The notes below the pieces were generated by a model. That model had not been told where the DNA came from. It worked only from the letters and a program-made list of their open reading frames with translations, and did not search any database. A stretch of 64,000 nucleotides of DNA from Sphaerisporangium sp039871875 (GTDB lineage: Bacteria; Actinomycetota; Actinomycetes; Streptosporangiales; Streptosporangiaceae). A program made the position numbers and the translations under genes. Shown here piece by piece: positions 46,899-56,504 of the stretch (its first letter is position 1; each line of letters begins with the position of its first letter). The stretch is taken from positions 1 through 64,000 of the forward strand of contig NZ_JBDPMD010000022.1 in assembly GCF_039871875.1 (NCBI RefSeq). Reading direction: 5' to 3'.

Positions 46899-48332
46899 TC
46901 AGGCGCCCTCGACGCCCCGCTCGCGCGCCCACTGGAGCAGCGCCTCGGTGGCGGCCTCCTTGCCGACCACGCCTTTGTCCAGGCGCATCTCGAGCAGGAA
47001 CTTGTACGCCTCGCCGACGATCGGGCCGGGCCGCACGCCGAGGACCCGCTGGATCTCGTTGCCGTCGAGCTCCGGGCGGATCTTGGCGAGCTCCTCCTCC
47101 TCGGCGAGCCGGGAGATGCGCCGCTCCAGCTCGTCGTAGGTGCGCGACAACGCCTGTGCCTTGCGCCGGTTGCGGGTCGTGCAGTCGGCCCTGGTCAGCT
47201 TGTGCAGCCGCTCCAGCAGGTGGCCGCCGTCGCGGACGTACCGGCGTACCGCCGAGTCGGTCCACTCGCCGGTGCCGTACCCGTGGAAACGCAGGTGCAG
47301 CTCGACCAGCCGCGCGACGTCGGCCACGACGTCCTTGGGGAAACGCAGCTCCTGCAGGCGCTTCTTGGTCATCTGGGCCCCCACCACCTCGTGGTGGTGG
47401 AACGAGACCCGGCCGCCCTCCTCGTACCTGCGGGTCTTGGGCTTGCCGATGTCGTGCAGCAGCGCCGCCCAGCGCAGCACCCGGTCGGGCCCGGCCTGCT
47501 CCAGGGCGATGGCCTGCTCCAGCACGATCAGGGTGTGCTCGTAGACGTCCTTGTGGCGGTGGTGCTCGTCGATCTCGAGGCGGAGCTTCGGCAGCTCAGG
47601 CAGGACGTGCGCCGCGAGGCCGGTGTCCACGAGCAGGCCGAGGCCCTCGCGCGGATGCGCCCCGCCGATCAGCTTGTCCAGCTCGTCGCGGATGCGCTCG
47701 GCCGAGACGATCTCGATGCGGTCCGCCATGCCGGTCATCGCGGCCACCACGGCGGGGTCGACGGTGAAGCCGAGCTGGGCGGCGAACCGCGCCGCCCGGA
47801 GCATGCGCAGGGGATCGTCGTCGAAGGACCGCTCGGCCGGGCCGGGGGTGCGCAGCACCTTGGCCGACAGATCGCTCAGCCCGCCGTAGGGGTCGACGAA
47901 CTCGTGGCCGGGCAGGCGGACCGCCATGGCGTTGACCGCGAAGTCGCGCCGCTCCAGGTCCGCCTCCAGCGTCCGGCCGTAGACCACGCCGGGCTTGCGG
48001 GACTTGGGGTCGTACGACTCGCTGCGGTAGGTGGTGATCTCCAGGACCCAGTTGCCCTTGCGGACGCCCACCGTGCCGAAATCGATGCCGATGGTCCAGA
48101 TCGAGTCGGCCCAGTCCTTGACGATCTCCAGCACCCGCTCGGGGTGCGCGTCGGTGGTCAGGTCGAGATCGTTGCCGATCCGGCCGAGGAAGACGTCACG
48201 GACCGACCCGCCGACCAGGGCGAGCTGATGGCCGTGCACGGCGAACCGCTCGCCGAGCTCGTTGGCGACCGGTGCGATCCTCCGGAATAGGTCGATCACT
48301 GCCTTCTGCTGACTAACGCTCAGATTTGACAC
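46899..48332 (-). CDS. cca: CCA-adding tRNA nucleotidyltransferase
   Basis: A 477-aa protein: LVGGSVRDVFLGRIGNDLDL gives the nucleotidyltransferase GGxVRD and DxD motifs, then RRDFAVNAMAVRLPG and RSFDDDPLRMLRAARFAAQL, followed by an HD domain (LLHDIGKPKTR, FHHHEVVGAQM). It adds or repairs tRNA CCA ends. The start is uncertain (GTG 48332 or TTG 48338). Confidence 0.93.
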   Translation of the reverse strand: MSNLSVSQQKAVIDLFRRIAPVANELGERFAVHGHQLALVGGSVRDVFLGRIGNDLDLTTDAHPERVLEIVKDWADSIWTIGIDFGTVGVRKGNWVLEITTYRSESYDPKSRKPGVVYGRTLEADLERRDFAVNAMAVRLPGHEFVDPYGGLSDLSAKVLRTPGPAERSFDDDPLRMLRAARFAAQLGFTVDPAVVAAMTGMADRIEIVSAERIRDELDKLIGGAHPREGLGLLVDTGLAAHVLPELPKLRLEIDEHHRHKDVYEHTLIVLEQAIALEQAGPDRVLRWAALLHDIGKPKTRRYEEGGRVSFHHHEVVGAQMTKKRLQELRFPKDVVADVARLVELHLRFHGYGTGEWTDSAVRRYVRDGGHLLERLHKLTRADCTTRNRRKAQALSRTYDELERRISRLAEEEELAKIRPELDGNEIQRVLGVRPGPIVGEAYKFLLEMRLDKGVVGKEAATEALLQWARERGVEGA

Positions 48333-48477
48333 GGACAAGCTGGGTAGGTCCTTCGATTGCGGTTGCGATCCTCCGCACCGGCCTTGATACGTCCCACCAC
48401 GGGACGTACCCCGGGCGGCCACCGGGTCACGGCTGCGGATCCGTCGGGGGCACCCGCTGAGGACAGGAGCACAATCG

Positions 48478-49056
48478 ATGAAAGACGCCCTCGCGATCCA
48501 CCGTTGGCTCCTGTCCCACCAGATCCATCACGAAATCGTAAGGCTTCCCCGGGCGTTAACGTGTGTCGACGACCTGCCCGGCATTCTGGACGTCGAACCC
48601 ACTTCCTGTGTGAAGGTCACGGTCTTCGAGGTCACCACCCGTGATTCACGCGGCCCGGTCGCCGTCGTGACCACCGTCGCCGCGCCGCCGCGACCGGGAG
48701 CCGTGGGAGCGCTGCTCGCCGCGCGCCGGGTGCGTCCCGCGCCCGCTTTCATGGTGAACGCCGCCACCGACTACGCCGCCACATCGGTGTCACCTCTGCT
48801 GCTCCCGCCCGACCTCCGCGTGCTCGTGGACGACCGCCTCGCCGACGTCCGCGAGCCCGACGACCCCATGTACTCGCCGACCGGCGAACGCCGCACCGCG
48901 CTGCGCCTGCGGGCCGTCGACCTGGTCACCCTCCTGCCCGGCAAGTACGTGGACCTCCAGGCGCCCCGGCACCGCACGGTGCGGCTGCCCGGCTCCAAGG
49001 AGGTGCGGCCCGTCGTGAGCCCGCCTCGCTGCGGGTCGCCGCCCGCCCGGCTTTAG
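48478..49056 (+). CDS. YbaK/prolyl-tRNA deacylase-like domain protein
   Basis: A 192-aa protein, MKDALAIHRWLLSHQIHHEI at the start, with CVKVTVFEVTT and the ending LLPGKYVDLQAPRHRTVRLP. It resembles the YbaK/aminoacyl-tRNA-editing fold that actinobacteria encode between cca and DUF6049/murJ. The catalytic Lys of true deacylases is not obvious, so activity is uncertain. AGGAG lies ahead of the ATG. Confidence 0.65.
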   Translation: MKDALAIHRWLLSHQIHHEIVRLPRALTCVDDLPGILDVEPTSCVKVTVFEVTTRDSRGPVAVVTTVAAPPRPGAVGALLAARRVRPAPAFMVNAATDYAATSVSPLLLPPDLRVLVDDRLADVREPDDPMYSPTGERRTALRLRAVDLVTLLPGKYVDLQAPRHRTVRLPGSKEVRPVVSPPRCGSPPARL

Positions 49057-49102
49057 GCCATACCATTCTGGGCGTGCGCCGAACTCCAGCCCTGGCCGGC
49101 AC

Positions 49103-51223
49103 GTGACCCGCGGAGCCGCCCTCATCTCCCTGCTGACCGCCGCGTTCCTGTTCGCCCCGGCGGCGGCCGCCGCCGGGCTACCGGCGGCCGCGGGCGCGCG
49201 GGAGGCGGCAGGCGCGGCGGCGGCCCGCCAGGACACCCTGGTCGCGGTGGAGAACATCACCCCTGAGGCCCCGAGCGAGCCGAACACCCCCATCACCATC
49301 AGCGGCAAGGTCACCAACACCGGCGCCACCCCCCTGCAGTGGCTGCAGGTCCGCCTGCGGTTCTCCCGCCAGCCGTTCGCCGGCCGCGAGCAGATGCAGA
49401 CCTTCGCCGCCGGGGGGCAGATCCTCGACACCAGCAGGCGCGCCGTGCCGGTGGCCCAGCTCCCCGCGTCCGCCTCCGTGCCCTGGGAGTTCACCTTCAC
49501 GCCCGCCGAGATCGGCATGTACCGCTTCGGCGTCTACCCGGCGACCGTCGAGATCGTCGACTCGGCCCAGCGCCAGCTCGCCGCGCAGCGCACTTTCCTC
49601 GTGTACGCCCCCGAGGGCCAGGTGCCGCCCCGCACGAAGATCGCCTGGGCGCTCCCCGTCGTCGACCAGCCCCACCGCGCCGACGACGACCTGTTCGTGG
49701 ACGAGGAACTGCGGCGCACCCTGGCCGACGAGGGGCGGCTCGGCCGCGTCCTGAAGATCGCCGAGACCCCGGCCAAGGGCGTGAGCTGGTTCGTGGACCC
49801 GGGTCTGCTCGACGACGCCCAGATCATGGCGCGGGGCTACACCCTCGGCGGCGGCGAGGACGGCAAGGAGCGGACCACCAAACCGGGTGACCAGGCCGTC
49901 GCCGGGTGGCTCGGCAGGCTCCGGGCCGCGCTGGCTGAGGCGTCCGTCACCGCCACGCCCTACGCCGACCCCGACGTCGCCGCCCTGGTGCACACCGGCA
50001 TGGACACCGCCACCGGGGCCGCGCTCTCCAAGGGGGCCGCCACCGCCACCCAGATTCTCGGCAAGGACGTCACCACGAGCGTCAACTGGCCGGTCGGCGG
50101 CGTGCTCGACTACGACGCCCTGGACGCCCTGGCCGTGGGCGACGTGCGCACCGTGCTGCTCGGCGCCGCCGCGCTGCCGCCGTCCGCGCCCCCCCTCTAC
50201 ACGCCGGACGCCGCCGCCTCGCTCGAGACCGTGGCGCGCAAGGTCCGCGTGCTGCTCGCCGACCCGGTGCTGAGCGATCTGGTCACCCCGGCCGAGGGCG
50301 CCGGCGTCCTCGCCAAGCAGCGGTTCCTCGCCGAGACCGCCATGATCAGCGCCGAGCCCGCGCCGCGGGCCCGCTCGGTGGTGGTCGCGCCGCCGCGGCG
50401 CTGGAGCCCCGACCCCGAGTTCGTCACCGGGCTGCTGCGCACGGCGGCCTCCGTGCCGTGGCTCAAGCCGGTGCCGCTGACCTCGATCAAGCCGTCCGGC
50501 CCGGCCGTGCCCCGCGCCGACCTCACCTACACCGACAAGGACCGGGCCGCCGAGCTCGCCAGGTCGTACATGGCGGGCGTCGAGAAGCTCAGCGACCGCG
50601 CGGCCCTCACCGCGACGGTCACGGGGGACCAGCGGCGGCCGTTCGACACCGCCCTGCTGCGCCTCACCTCCTCGGCGTGGCGCGGCCGCACCGGCAGCGC
50701 GGTGCCGTACGTCGAGCAGGTCGACCGGGCCATCGCCCGGCGCACCGACGCCATCTCGGTCACCACGGGCGAGCAGCGCACCCTGGCCGGCAAGAACGGC
50801 ATCGTGCCGATCACCATACGCAACGACCTGCGTGACCAGGAGGCCACCGTCGGGGTGAAGATCACCTCACGGGACCGCAGACTGCTCACCATCGGCGCGT
50901 ACGAGTCCCCGGTGACCATCGGCCCCGGGGGCACCCGGCAGCTCGACATCCCCATGGTGGCCAACGGCGGTGGCCAGATCGTCGTCAAGGTGCAGCTCAC
51001 CACCGCCGACGGCACACCGTACGACGAGCCGGTGGAGCTGACCGTGACCACCACGGGCTACGGCGCCATCGCCCTGGTCATCGTGGGCGGCGGCCTCGCC
51101 GTGCTGCTCGCCGCGGTCGCGCTGCGCGTGCTGCGCCGCCGGTCGCGCCGCGTCGGCGGAGGCCGCCGCACGCCCCGGACGGCGCCACCCGCGGTGGCCG
51201 CACAGAGAGAGGGACAGTCATGA
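49103..51223 (+). CDS. DUF6049 family secreted/membrane-anchored protein
   Basis: A 706-aa protein with a signal peptide (LISLLTAAFLFAPAAAAAGL), an Ig-like N-terminal domain (NTPITISGKVTNTGATPLQW), a large central extracytoplasmic part, a second beta domain (GKNGIVPITIRNDLRDQEAT) and a C-terminal membrane helix (IALVIVGGGLAVLLAAVALR) with a basic tail. The family always precedes murJ in actinobacteria and is thought to act with lipid II flipping (inference from order). Stop overlaps the murJ ATG. Confidence 0.8.
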   Translation: MTRGAALISLLTAAFLFAPAAAAAGLPAAAGAREAAGAAAARQDTLVAVENITPEAPSEPNTPITISGKVTNTGATPLQWLQVRLRFSRQPFAGREQMQTFAAGGQILDTSRRAVPVAQLPASASVPWEFTFTPAEIGMYRFGVYPATVEIVDSAQRQLAAQRTFLVYAPEGQVPPRTKIAWALPVVDQPHRADDDLFVDEELRRTLADEGRLGRVLKIAETPAKGVSWFVDPGLLDDAQIMARGYTLGGGEDGKERTTKPGDQAVAGWLGRLRAALAEASVTATPYADPDVAALVHTGMDTATGAALSKGAATATQILGKDVTTSVNWPVGGVLDYDALDALAVGDVRTVLLGAAALPPSAPPLYTPDAAASLETVARKVRVLLADPVLSDLVTPAEGAGVLAKQRFLAETAMISAEPAPRARSVVVAPPRRWSPDPEFVTGLLRTAASVPWLKPVPLTSIKPSGPAVPRADLTYTDKDRAAELARSYMAGVEKLSDRAALTATVTGDQRRPFDTALLRLTSSAWRGRTGSAVPYVEQVDRAIARRTDAISVTTGEQRTLAGKNGIVPITIRNDLRDQEATVGVKITSRDRRLLTIGAYESPVTIGPGGTRQLDIPMVANGGGQIVVKVQLTTADGTPYDEPVELTVTTTGYGAIALVIVGGGLAVLLAAVALRVLRRRSRRVGGGRRTPRTAPPAVAAQREGQS

Positions 51224-52842
51224 GCCGGGTGCTGCGCGCCAGCGCGATCATGGCCGCGGGCACCATGGTCTCCCGCCTGACCGGTTTCGCCCGCACGGCT
51301 GTGCTGGCGTCCGCGATCGGCGTGGCGGCGCTCGGCGACGCCTACAACGTCGCGTACACGATCCCGTTCATCCTGTTCGACCTCCTGATCGGAGGCGTGC
51401 TGAGCAGCGTGATCGTGCCCATGATCGTCAAGGCGCAGAAGCACGACCCGGACGGCGGGCGCGCTTACGAACAGCGCCTGATGACCGTGGCCACGCTGGT
51501 GCTCGTCGCCATCGCGGTCGCCGGCGTGCTGTGCGCCCCGCTGCTGGTGTCGCTGCTCACCACCGACCTGCCGCCGCGGGGCTACGACGCCGCGGTCACG
51601 CTGGCCCGCTACATCCTTCCCCAGATCGCGTTCTTCGGGGTCGGCGCCATCGCCGGGGCCATCCTCAACACCCGCGACCGGTTCGCCGCCCCCATGTGGG
51701 CGCCGGTGCTGAACAACGTCGTGGTCATCGGGGTCGCGCTGCTGTACCTCGTGGCCAGCGGCGCGGGCGGCAACGTCGACGCCGTGACGCCAGGCGACCT
51801 GGCGCTGCTCGGCCTCGGCACCACGGCCGGCATCGTCGTGCAGTCCATCGTGCTGGTCATCGCGGTGCACCGGGCGGGTTTCCGCTTCGTGCCGCGCCTC
51901 GACCTGCGCAACGCCAGGCTCGGCGAGATGGGCAGGGCCGGGGTGTGGACCCTCGCGTTCGTGGTGATCAACCAGATCAGCTTCATCATCATCACCAACC
52001 TCGCCACCGGCGCCACGGGCAAGGCGGCCGACGAGGGCGCCGGGCAGGTCGCGGGCATCGCCTCCTACAGCTACGCGTTCCAGTTGTTCCAGCTCCCGTA
52101 CGGCATCATCGCCGTCTCGGTGATCACCGCGATGTTGCCGCGCATGAGCCGCCACGTGCACGACGGGCGGCCCGAGGCCGTCGCCGAGGAGTTCGCCTCC
52201 GGCGTGCGGCTGGTCTCGTCGGTGATCGTGCCGGCCGGCCTGCTGCTCATGGTGCTCGGGCCCGCCGTCACCGTGCTGATCTTCGGGCACGGCAGCACCT
52301 CGGTGGCGCAGGCGGTGGACATCGGCAACGTGCTCCAGGTGTTCGGGCTGGCGCTGGTGCCGTTCTCCGTCTACCAGTTGCTGCTGCGCGTCTTCTACGC
52401 CTTCGGCGACACCCGCACCCCCACGCTGATCGCGCTGGGCAACCTCGTGATCAGCGCCACGGTGAGCTTCGTCCTCTACCTCACGCTGCCGCCCGATCTC
52501 ATCGTCATGGGGCTGGCGCTGGCGTTCACCGCCGCCTACACCTGCGGCGGCGTGGTCGCCTGGATCCTGGCGGCGCGCAAGGTCGGCGGCGGGCTCGGCG
52601 GCCGGGCCGTCGGCGCGGCGCTCGCCCGCATGTACGTCGCGGCGGTCCCCGCGGCCGCCGTCGCGCTGATCGCCTTGTGGGGGACCACCGAACTGGCGGG
52701 CGTCACCCCCCTGAGCTCTGCCATCATGCTTGTGGCCGGCGGCGCCGCCGGCGGCCTGCTGTACTTGCTCATCTCACACCGCATGAGAATCGCGGAAATC
52801 AGTTCGATCATTGGACTTGTGGCCGGGCGGGTAGGCCGCTAG
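51220..52842 (+). CDS. murJ: lipid II flippase MurJ
   Basis: A 540-aa protein with 14 predicted membrane helices: ASAIMAAGTMVSRLTGFART, DAYNVAYTIPFILFDLLIGG and FYAFGDTRTPTLIA are MVF-family signatures. It moves lipid II across the membrane for cell wall synthesis. The C-terminus stops soon after helix 14; the pseudokinase fused to MurJ in mycobacteria is encoded here as the separate next gene. Confidence 0.95.
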   Translation: MSRVLRASAIMAAGTMVSRLTGFARTAVLASAIGVAALGDAYNVAYTIPFILFDLLIGGVLSSVIVPMIVKAQKHDPDGGRAYEQRLMTVATLVLVAIAVAGVLCAPLLVSLLTTDLPPRGYDAAVTLARYILPQIAFFGVGAIAGAILNTRDRFAAPMWAPVLNNVVVIGVALLYLVASGAGGNVDAVTPGDLALLGLGTTAGIVVQSIVLVIAVHRAGFRFVPRLDLRNARLGEMGRAGVWTLAFVVINQISFIIITNLATGATGKAADEGAGQVAGIASYSYAFQLFQLPYGIIAVSVITAMLPRMSRHVHDGRPEAVAEEFASGVRLVSSVIVPAGLLLMVLGPAVTVLIFGHGSTSVAQAVDIGNVLQVFGLALVPFSVYQLLLRVFYAFGDTRTPTLIALGNLVISATVSFVLYLTLPPDLIVMGLALAFTAAYTCGGVVAWILAARKVGGGLGGRAVGAALARMYVAAVPAAAVALIALWGTTELAGVTPLSSAIMLVAGGAAGGLLYLLISHRMRIAEISSIIGLVAGRVGR

Positions 52843-53022
52843 TCATAAGTAACCCGGAAGTCCGCTTCGCCGCGTTCAAAGGACAACACGGACCGGAGCC
52901 ACCGCGGACTACGATGGTGCCCGGTGCACGGAGACGACCGGGAGCCACCGGCCGACTAAGATCAGGAGGGGCGTGGGGGTATTCACCCGGACATCGCCCG
53001 CGACCAGGGAGAGGACCACCTC

Positions 53023-54576
53023 ATGAGCGCCCCGGCCGTGGAGCCCGGCGGCCGCCTGGCCGACCGGTTCCGCCTGGAGGACCGCGTCAGAGAGTCGGCT
53101 GGCGCCACGCTGTGGAAGGCCATCGACGAGGTCCTTGCCCGGCCTGTCTCCGTCTTGACGTTGTCGCAGGAGTTCCCGCGCGTCGCCGAGGTCGTGACCG
53201 CCGCCCGCGGCGCGAGCCGGCTCAACGACCCCCGCCTCACCCAGGTCTTCGACGCCGCCGAGGAAGGCGGGCAGGCGTACGTCGTCAGCGAGTGGGTGAC
53301 CGGCGAGACCCTGACCGACCTCGTCTCCTCCGGCCCGATGGCCCCCGAGCGGGCCGCGGCCCTGGTGGCCGAGGCCGCCGAGGCGGTGGCGCACGCCCAC
53401 GAGTCCGGCCTGCCCCACCTGTGCCTGACGCCGGACCGCCTGATCTGGACCGCCGGCGGCACCGTCAAGCTGCTCGGCCTGGCCGTGGACGCCACGCTGC
53501 GCGACGTCGAGAGCGACGATCCCGCGCGCGAGGACGCCGAGGGCCTCGGGCGGCTGCTGTACACCGCGCTGACCGGCCACTGGCCGGGTGAGGGCGACAC
53601 CGGCCTGCCGCCCGCGCCCCTGGACGACGGCAAGGTCTGCACCCCGCGCCAGGTGCGCGCCGGGGTCCCCGGGTTCCTGGACGCCATCACCTGCCGCGCG
53701 CTGCTGCAGGAGCCCCGCCGCGGGCTGCCGCCGCTCGCCACCCCGGCCGCCGTGGCGGAAGCCCTGGCCGAGGTGCCGCGCCCGGCGCCGGTGCCCGTGT
53801 CGGTGTCGGCCATGCCGCCGGCGCTGAGCCTGCGCTCCGAGGCTCCCGACGACCTCGACGACCGCCGCCCCCCACGGCCCCAGGCCCCGCCCCGTCCCTC
53901 CGAACACGGTGGTCACGGGCCGCACGGCGGGCACGGCGGGCATGCCGGGCACGCCCGGCGGCAGTCCTCGGGCGGGCCGCTCGGCCGCGCCGTGGTGGCG
54001 GTGGTCGTCCTGCTGCTCATCGCGGCGGTCGGCCTCGGCGCCTGGACACTCGGCCGCAACCTCGGCAAGCGCACACCGCCCCCGGCCGCGTCCGCCACGC
54101 CGTCCTCCGAGTCCTCCCCCAAGATCGTCACAGTGAAGCCGGCCAGTGCCACCGGCTTCGACCCCCTCGGCGACGACCGTTCCGAACACCCAGAGATCGC
54201 CCGCCTCGCCATCGACGGCAAGGCGTCCACCGAGTGGCACACCACCACCTACCAGAGCGCCGAGCTCGGCAGGCTGAAGGAAGGCGTCGGCCTGCTGCTG
54301 GACATGGGCAAGGAGGTCAACGTCGCCGACGTGGTCGTCTCGCTCGGCGACGCGCCCGGGGCCACGATCGAGATGCGGGTCGGCGACGCCGCCGACCTCG
54401 GCGCGCTGCGGCGGGCCGCCAAGCAGGACAACGTGTCGGGCACGGTGACCCTCACACCGGAGAAACCCGTCAGCGGCCAGTACGTTTTGATCTGGTTTAC
54501 GCGCCTTCCAGCCTTTGAGGGGAAGTTTCGTGGCACCATCTATGACGTAATCGTGCACTCTCCCGGATCGGCATAA
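53023..54576 (+). CDS. membrane-anchored pseudokinase with extracellular discoidin-like domain
   Basis: A 517-aa protein. Residues 10-245 follow a Ser/Thr kinase fold but the glycine loop reads RVRESAGATLWKA, HRDLKPxN is replaced by HLCLTPDRL and DFG by LLGLAV, so catalysis is unlikely. A Pro/His-rich linker and a membrane helix (about 322-346) follow, then a beta-sandwich (EIARLAIDGKASTEWHTTTY, VADVVVSLGDAPGATIEMRV), discoidin-like, outside. Its place after murJ matches the MviN pseudokinase of mycobacteria, which recruits a FHA protein. Confidence 0.8.
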   Translation: MSAPAVEPGGRLADRFRLEDRVRESAGATLWKAIDEVLARPVSVLTLSQEFPRVAEVVTAARGASRLNDPRLTQVFDAAEEGGQAYVVSEWVTGETLTDLVSSGPMAPERAAALVAEAAEAVAHAHESGLPHLCLTPDRLIWTAGGTVKLLGLAVDATLRDVESDDPAREDAEGLGRLLYTALTGHWPGEGDTGLPPAPLDDGKVCTPRQVRAGVPGFLDAITCRALLQEPRRGLPPLATPAAVAEALAEVPRPAPVPVSVSAMPPALSLRSEAPDDLDDRRPPRPQAPPRPSEHGGHGPHGGHGGHAGHARRQSSGGPLGRAVVAVVVLLLIAAVGLGAWTLGRNLGKRTPPPAASATPSSESSPKIVTVKPASATGFDPLGDDRSEHPEIARLAIDGKASTEWHTTTYQSAELGRLKEGVGLLLDMGKEVNVADVVVSLGDAPGATIEMRVGDAADLGALRRAAKQDNVSGTVTLTPEKPVSGQYVLIWFTRLPAFEGKFRGTIYDVIVHSPGSA

Positions 54577-54590
54577 CAGGAACACACGTT

Positions 54591-55229
54591 GTGAACCCTC
54601 CTCCCGATAGTCCACCGGCGGTCGAGCACGCCGCACGGTCGGCGTTGAGCGACGCCGACCTGCTGACGAGCCATATCGACGGCGATCCCCACGCGTTCAG
54701 CGAGATCGTCCGCCGCCACCGTGACCGCATGTGGGCGGTCGCCCTGCGCACGCTCGGTGATCCCGACGAGGCCGCCGACGCCGTGCAGGACGCCTTCGTC
54801 TCCGCTTATCGCAAGGCGGAGAGCTTCCGGGGCGACGCGGCGGTCACCACCTGGCTGCACCGCATCGTGGTGAACGCCTGCCTGGATCGCATGCGGCGCA
54901 AATCCATCCGTCCCGTGGCCGACGACGAGCTCGTCGAGGCCGCCGAGCGGGACACCCCCATCCCCGACCAGACCGGGGACCGGGACGTCTCCATGGAGGT
55001 CTCTGCCGCGCTCAAGCTGCTGCCCGCCGACCAGCGGGCCGCGCTGGTGCTGGTCGACATGATGGGCTACTCGGTCGAGGACGCCGCGCAGGTGCTCGGC
55101 GTGCCCGCGGGCACCGTCAAGAGCCGGTGCGCACGGGGCCGCGCGAAACTCGCCCCGATTCTTTCGCATCTGCGGAACCGTTCCGACCTGAGTCGCGTCT
55201 CATCCCCCGAAGGGAGCAGAACTTCGTGA
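54591..55229 (+). CDS. sigM: ECF RNA polymerase sigma factor SigM
   Basis: A 212-aa ECF sigma factor: region 2 (HAFSEIVRRHRDRMWAVALR, DEAADAVQDAFVSAYRKAES) and region 4 (LPADQRAALVLVDMMGYSVE, DAAQVLGVPAGTVKSRCARG). The position before an anti-sigma gene and trxBA is the actinomycete sigM locus, governing oxidative and envelope stress. GTG at 54591; end overlaps the anti-sigma start (GTGA). Confidence 0.9.
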   Translation: MNPPPDSPPAVEHAARSALSDADLLTSHIDGDPHAFSEIVRRHRDRMWAVALRTLGDPDEAADAVQDAFVSAYRKAESFRGDAAVTTWLHRIVVNACLDRMRRKSIRPVADDELVEAAERDTPIPDQTGDRDVSMEVSAALKLLPADQRAALVLVDMMGYSVEDAAQVLGVPAGTVKSRCARGRAKLAPILSHLRNRSDLSRVSSPEGSRTS

Positions 55230-56299
55230 CGGGTGATACGCACTACGACTTCGAGGTCCTCGCCGAACTGGCCGAGGGTCTCCTCGACGTCACCACGGCG
55301 GCGCGGGTCCGCGAGCATCTCGCGGTCTGCGACTCCTGTGGGGAAAGCCTCGCCGAGCTGGCGGCGGTCCGTGAGGTTCTCGCGGCCGTGCCGGTTCCCG
55401 CGATGCCGATGGGCGTCGCGCTGCGCATCGACAAGGCCCTCGCCGCCGAGGCCGAGTCAAGGACGGCGGGAGGCGGGCTGCGTCTCGACGAGGCGCCCGA
55501 CTGGGACCGCATCATGAGCGACTCCCCCTGGGAGACGGCCCCCGCGCCTGAGCCGGCGCTCACGCCGGCCCGGCCCCTGCGGCCGGTTCCGCAGGCACGC
55601 CCGGTGCCCGTGACCGCCACCGTGGCCACGGCCCCGGCGGTGCCCACGCAGGCGGGTCCCCCGGCCGGCGAGACGCCGTTCGGCGTGGTGGCGGACGACG
55701 GCTCGATCGTCCCGGCCCGGCGCCGGGCCGGGAAGTCCTCCCGGCGGCGGTCCTGGCTGATGCCGGTGGCGGCGAGCGTCGCCGCGGCCGCGGTCATCGG
55801 ATCGGTCGGCGTGGCCAGCATGCTGTCCGCGTCCGGCGGGCAGCCCTCCAGGCCGGCCGTCGCGCTTCCGGTCCCGGCCGAGTCCGCGCCGCAGTCGAAT
55901 CCGCAGAACGTCGTCCCCGGCAAGGGCGCCTCGAACGGGGACGGCAACAGCCCGACCCGCAACTACGCCATCGGCCAGAGCGACTTCAACTACTCCGACG
56001 CCGTGCTCGACGGCCCGCTGGCGACGTACGTCGGCGCCACCGGCCCCGGCTCCGGCGGCGCCACGTCGGTGGACCCCGGAGTGGAGAACTGCGTGTCGCA
56101 GATCGCCGCGCGGGTGGGCCGCAAGCTCGGCACCGGCAAGGCGCCGACCCCGATCGGCGTGGACCAGGGGCTCTACCAGGGCAACGAGGCCACGGTGATG
56201 GCCTTCTGGAAGGACCGCCTGCGCAACGCCGTCTGGGTGTACGTCGTCGACGGCAACTGCGCGAGCCTGCGCAAGCCCGCGGTGGGCCGCTGGCAGTAG
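55226..56299 (+). CDS. zinc-containing anti-sigma factor (RsmA type)
   Basis: A 357-aa protein. The N-terminal ZAS domain has His31-x3-Cys35-x2-Cys38 (REHLAVCDSCGE), which binds the sigma factor; a Pro-rich linker (about 100-160), a membrane helix (about 176-200, WLMPVAASVAAAAVIGSVGV) and an outer domain follow. It would hold SigM at the membrane. The linker and outer domain make it much longer than simple ZAS proteins. AGGGAG precedes the GTG. Confidence 0.85.
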   Translation: MTGDTHYDFEVLAELAEGLLDVTTAARVREHLAVCDSCGESLAELAAVREVLAAVPVPAMPMGVALRIDKALAAEAESRTAGGGLRLDEAPDWDRIMSDSPWETAPAPEPALTPARPLRPVPQARPVPVTATVATAPAVPTQAGPPAGETPFGVVADDGSIVPARRRAGKSSRRRSWLMPVAASVAAAAVIGSVGVASMLSASGGQPSRPAVALPVPAESAPQSNPQNVVPGKGASNGDGNSPTRNYAIGQSDFNYSDAVLDGPLATYVGATGPGSGGATSVDPGVENCVSQIAARVGRKLGTGKAPTPIGVDQGLYQGNEATVMAFWKDRLRNAVWVYVVDGNCASLRKPAVGRWQ

Positions 56300-56504
56300 C
56301 CTTCCCGCGTCAAACCGTCCGAGGCCCTGGTGATCCGCTCACCGGGGCCTCGCCGTGTACCCGGGGCGGGTCGTGGCCCCGGCGGGAATCCCGGACGCCT
56401 AGGATCTGTTGACGCCACTGGCACCCCATGAATCGGAGTCGAGGCGGGCGCCGGCGACCCGGAGGGGGCCGGGCGGGCGACAGCCACGGCAGGAAGGCGA
56501 GAGC

